A stretch of 64,000 nt of DNA, taken from positions 186,001 to 250,000 of the forward strand of contig NZ_NNRL01000163.1 of NCBI RefSeq assembly GCF_002252505.1, written 5' to 3'. Source of the stretch: Brucella grignonensis. GTDB lineage: Bacteria > Pseudomonadota > Alphaproteobacteria > Rhizobiales > Rhizobiaceae. The position numbers and the translations under genes were made by a program. A model generated the notes under the pieces. The model was not told the DNA's origin. It searched no databases and saw only the letters and a list, made by a program, of their open reading frames with translations. Shown piece by piece: positions 60,750-64,000 of the stretch. Numbering within the stretch: the first letter of the stretch is position 1; the number at the start of each line of letters is the position of its first letter.

Positions 60750-61212
60750 AGTCATGTTGCCTCCATATCGTTGCCAATTTCAATGCTAAAGCTTCGCCTG
60801 ATCTTCCGGTAGCGATAAGACGTTTCGCTTTAGAAAGGGGCATTCCGTATCGATACGACGTGTGCTGGATGTGCTGTCGACAGACGAACTGATCCTGGCA
60901 AGGTTGTCTACAATCAGGTGTTGTCTGCGGACGACGGCTGGTCATTGCGAGCAGAAAAAGTCTCTCACAGATCCCTGAAGAGTGATGCAGTCAACGGCAG
61001 GATTCCAAAAAGTAAAAAATATAAAAATTTAATCAATTGTTTATAATAACGGCGTGATTCGCTTGTATTGTTAAGTATATATGAATATAATTTAAGTCAT
61101 AAATTTACCATTATTGGTTGAATTGTTTGCAATGTGAGCAATATTGTTATAGTATGTTTTATGTTTGATAATTAATGCGTCTCTATTTACTCTGTATTTT
61201 GGAGAATTTTTG
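60750..61212. other. Intergenic region with strongly AT-rich promoter
   Basis: The first part shows no gene. From about 61000 to 61212 the sequence is very AT-rich with many TA steps, and ends in the ribosome site of the SH3 protein gene. Such regions are often targets of MucR-type silencers in this group, an inference. Confidence 0.55.
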
Positions 61213-61947
61213 ATGTCTTTATTTAAGGATTTTCTTGTAAAAAGACGTGTCACTGGTATGGCAATTGTAGCCGCTACGCTATTCACTCCCGCAATTGCTT
61301 CTGCTGCTACCGCTTATGTATCCGCCTCAGTAAACGTTCGCTCCGGACCCGGTGCAAATTACGGACGGCTTGCAACACTTCCCGCAGGTATAGCGGTCAA
61401 TGCCGGTTCCTGCCGCAATGGCTGGTGTCAGATTTATAACGGTAACAGTGTTGGTTTCGTCTCTGCACGTTATGTCCGCTTTGGTTCGTATAACAGCACA
61501 TATGCCGCCCCACCCAATACCACCGTTATCGTCAGCAATGACGGTTATGATAACGGTTGGGGCCCCGGTTTCGGACTTGGTCTCGGTTTAGGCTGGGCAT
61601 CGGGCGGTGGCTATTGGGGACCAGGCTGGGGTGGCCCCGGTTGGCGTGGTGGCCCGAATTATGTCAACGGCTGTATCGGTCGCAACTGCCAATCCAATCG
61701 TGGCGGTGGGCGCAATGGTTGGAACCCGCGTTGGGGGCACGGTCCGCAATGGGGTGGTAGAGGATGGCCAAACGGAGGACGTGGAAACTGGGCGCCTGGC
61801 CTGGGCGTGGGACCACATTTCACATCTGGTCCAGGTCACTTCGGCGGATTTAACCGCCCTGCATTCGGCGGCCGTGGTTTCGGTGGCGATTTCGGCGGCG
61901 GAGGCATGCATTTTGGAAACATGCGGCCTATGCACGCCGGACGTTAG
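61213..61947 (+). CDS. Exported SH3-domain protein with Gly/Trp-rich tail
   Basis: This 244-residue protein has a signal peptide (basic start, hydrophobic core, AIASA-A) and a bacterial SH3 domain (VNVRSGPGANYGRLATLPAG, about 40-95). A low-complexity tail is rich in Gly, Trp, Asn and Arg. GGAG is 8 bp before ATG 61213. SH3b domains bind cell-wall or cell-surface ligands. The glycine-rich tail could be disordered. Function unknown. Confidence 0.85.
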   Translation: MSLFKDFLVKRRVTGMAIVAATLFTPAIASAATAYVSASVNVRSGPGANYGRLATLPAGIAVNAGSCRNGWCQIYNGNSVGFVSARYVRFGSYNSTYAAPPNTTVIVSNDGYDNGWGPGFGLGLGLGWASGGGYWGPGWGGPGWRGGPNYVNGCIGRNCQSNRGGGRNGWNPRWGHGPQWGGRGWPNGGRGNWAPGLGVGPHFTSGPGHFGGFNRPAFGGRGFGGDFGGGGMHFGNMRPMHAGR

Positions 61948-62365
61948 GAATATCACCTAAATTGCTTGATATCAGGTCGTTATCCTCCCCTCCTGATGAC
62001 CTGATCCGCGGCTCGCTGGACTCCCCTCCCTCCAGCGGGCCGCAATCATTTTGTTATCTGAGCCCTGCCAACATCAACTGTCTCAACATTAACGCTCCCC
62101 ATTAACTGTCCATTGACTCAATCTATTCAAAATAAGAAACAGCTGACCTTTGGGCTTTGGAAGTGTTTTGAGATTCTAGTTGGACCGTCGCTTATATTCG
62201 GTTTTTCTTAGATAAAAACTCGTCCAGGCCTGAAATGTCATAGCGCATTTGGGTTGAAGCTTGGCCTTCCCACTACTCTATGGTAATCCCTGAAACGTCC
62301 TGGGATTGGGGAGGACGAAGCGCTACCCGAGCGGTCATGAAATAGAAACCGGACAGTAACGTGTA
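61948..62365. other. Intergenic region before tamA
   Basis: The first part carries a hairpin (62008-62043). No gene is seen, and the tamA promoter is presumably in the last 200 bp. Confidence 0.5.
62008..62043 (+). terminator. Hairpin after the SH3-protein gene
   Basis: GCGGCTCGCTGGA and TCCAGCGGGCCGC pair with one mismatch (62008-62043); the T-tract is weak. Confidence 0.6.
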
Positions 62366-64000
62366 TGACTTGGAGTAACAGGACGATACAGGGAAGAAGT
62401 CTCATTGTGTTCGCGCTGGCGGTACAATTTGCTTCGATGACAGTGTCGCCTGCATTGGCGTTCGAGATTTTTGGTGTCCGGCTTTGGGGCAAGGACAAGA
62501 CGGATGATGCCGATGCGGTCATCTCCGATCCCAAGCATTATTCAGTAAATGTAGAAGCGACAGGCAGTCGGAAGAATGCCGATGGCAGTGATGCAGATGT
62601 GAAATCTGTGATTGAGGGCGCTTCCGGCCTCGTTTCAGATGCGGATAAGCCCGCTTCGGGCTCGGCTGGGTTGCTTGCCAAGGCGCGTGGCGACTACCGT
62701 CGCATCCTGTCAGCGCTATATGGCGAAGGCCGATACGGCGGCACGATCTCTATCAAGGTCGATGGTCGTGAAGCCAATGACATTCCGGTTGATGCCGATA
62801 TTCCCGACAATGCCAAGATCGATATTTCCGTCGATCCGGGGCCGCAGTTTTTGTTTTCGCGCACCGCTATTTCCAATATTGCTCCCCCGCCTGTCGACAA
62901 GCGCGATAAAGTGCCGTTGCCGGAAGAAGCTGGTTTTGCACCCGGTCAGGTAGCTCGTTCAGGTACGATCCTGAAAGCGGAACGTCTGGCGGTCGAAGCT
63001 TGGCGTCAGCAAGGCTATGCGAAAGCTAAGGTGACTGGCGAAGATATCGTCGCTGATCACGATGGTAACACGCTTGCGGCCGATGTATCGCTCGATCCGG
63101 GCCGCAAGGCACATTACGGCCCTGTAAGCGTGGTTGGTACTGCGCGTATGGACCCGCAATTCGTTGCCTGGATGACAGGATTGAAGCCGGGACAGGAATA
63201 CGATCCCGACGATATCGAGAAGGCGAAAAAGCGCCTTGGACGCATGGAGGTTTTCCGTGCAATGAATTTTGAAGAAGCCGAGAAGATCGAGCCCGATGGC
63301 AGTCTGCCAATGACGCTCAATGTTCAGGAACGTAAGCCACGCCGGTTTGGCTTTGGTGCTGAATATTCGACGCTTGATGGCTTTGGTGTGACCGGATACT
63401 GGATGCATCGCAACCTGTTCGGTAAAGGCGAGCGTCTGCGCTTCGATGCCAAAATCAGCGGTGTCGGCGGATCGCAGGACAACTCGTTTAATCCGGCCAA
63501 CTTCACCTATACTGTTGGCACAAGTTTCACGAAGCCGGGCGTTTATACGCCGGATACGGATTTCGTGGCAGCGCTCGATGCCAAGCGCGAAGTGCTTGAC
63601 GCCTATACCGAAACCTCGATTAACGCGAAGACTGGCTTTACGCAGATTTTCAGCGACGAGCTTTCGGGTGCGCTTTACGCCAAGGCAAGCCATGGCCGCT
63701 TCGATGACGATTATTTCGGAACGCGTGATTTCACGACAGGCGGGCTTGAAGGCAATCTTCTTTATGATGGCCGCAACAACAAACCTGATCCAAGCTCCGG
63801 CGTCTATCTCGAAGGCAATGTTCAGCCATTTTACGAGTTCCAGCGCGGCAATTTCGCGACCCGTTTCACCGCGGAAGGTCGCGCCTATTACGGCTTTGGC
63901 GCAACGAACCGTGTGATCCTTGCAGGCCGCGTGAAGGTCGGTTCTATCGTTGGTGCGGAGATCGAAGATCTTCCACCCAATCAGCTCTTCCTTGCTGGCG
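62366..64000 (+). CDS. tamA: Autotransporter assembly factor TamA, C-terminus outside window
   Basis: My translation from ATG 62366 stays open for 545 codons to the right edge. A signal peptide (VSPALA-FEIFG) is followed by POTRA-like domains (about 55-310). The start of a C-terminal beta-barrel follows, with RRFGFGAEYSTLDGFGVTGYW and NLFGKGERLRFDAK, as in BamA/TamA family proteins. TamA works with TamB in outer membrane insertion; a tamB (mapB) gene is expected just beyond the window. The start could differ slightly, as no strong ribosome site is seen. Confidence 0.9.

Overview
The window comes from the Brucella/Ochrobactrum branch of the Alphaproteobacteria (Brucellaceae, Rhizobiales), probably the main chromosome close to dnaA. 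I infer this from gene order (mutM, enoyl-CoA hydratase, rpsT, dnaA, dnaN, recF, then a yejABEF operon with two binding proteins, cycM, kdsB, pheA, ffs-dnaX-ybaB-recR, and a TamA homologue at the right edge), from an Omp25/Omp31-type porin, and from many short palindromic repeats that match the reported size of Brucella Bru-RS elements. No database search was run.

Layout. 1-3.5 kb: a partial alpha/beta hydrolase, NlpC/P60 peptidase, MarR regulator, M17 aminopeptidase and an orphan Flp pilin, all on the minus strand. 3.8-11.2 kb: DNA repair and replication genes (mutM, rpsT, dnaA, dnaN, recF); the 0.9 kb dnaA leader carries two tandem DnaA boxes and six GANTC sites. 11.2-14.2 kb: MoeB-like protein, GNAT acetyltransferase and two-subunit aconitase X. 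14.3-23.1 kb: ghrA plus a Yej peptide importer with two binding proteins. 23.2-32 kb: cycM, kdsB, pheA, nudC, HIT protein, SRP RNA, dnaX, ybaB, recR and a lytic transglycosylase. 32-36.2 kb: formaldehyde dehydrogenase, a LysR regulator divergent from a YeiH-type transporter, and a porin. 36.4-41.4 kb: aroA-cmk-rpsA operon, a FYDLN-acid protein and tRNA-Ala(GGC). 41.5-52.9 kb: acyltransferase, then a complete leucine/isovalerate catabolic operon (acetoacetyl-CoA synthetase, ivd, mccB, mccA, hmgL, liuC) followed by a branched-chain amino acid binding protein. 53-55.8 kb: small or poorly characterised genes. 56.4-60.5 kb: cyoABCD quinol oxidase. 61.2-64 kb: an SH3/glycine-rich exported protein and the 5' part of tamA.

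How the genes work together. From isovaleryl-CoA, the 42.8-51.5 kb operon encodes every step to acetyl-CoA and acetoacetyl-CoA. The Yej genes form a full peptide ABC importer. dnaN-recF-dnaX-recR-ybaB is a housekeeping replication and recombination set.

The most interesting signal is not a gene. A family of TA-flanked palindromic repeats (about 105, 104, 49 and 43 bp versions) sits at gene ends throughout the window. Its outer ends read TAG, so several genes use the repeat as their stop codon. One copy is cleanly inserted inside another with a TA duplication, and a 49 bp copy encodes the C-terminal tail of mccA.
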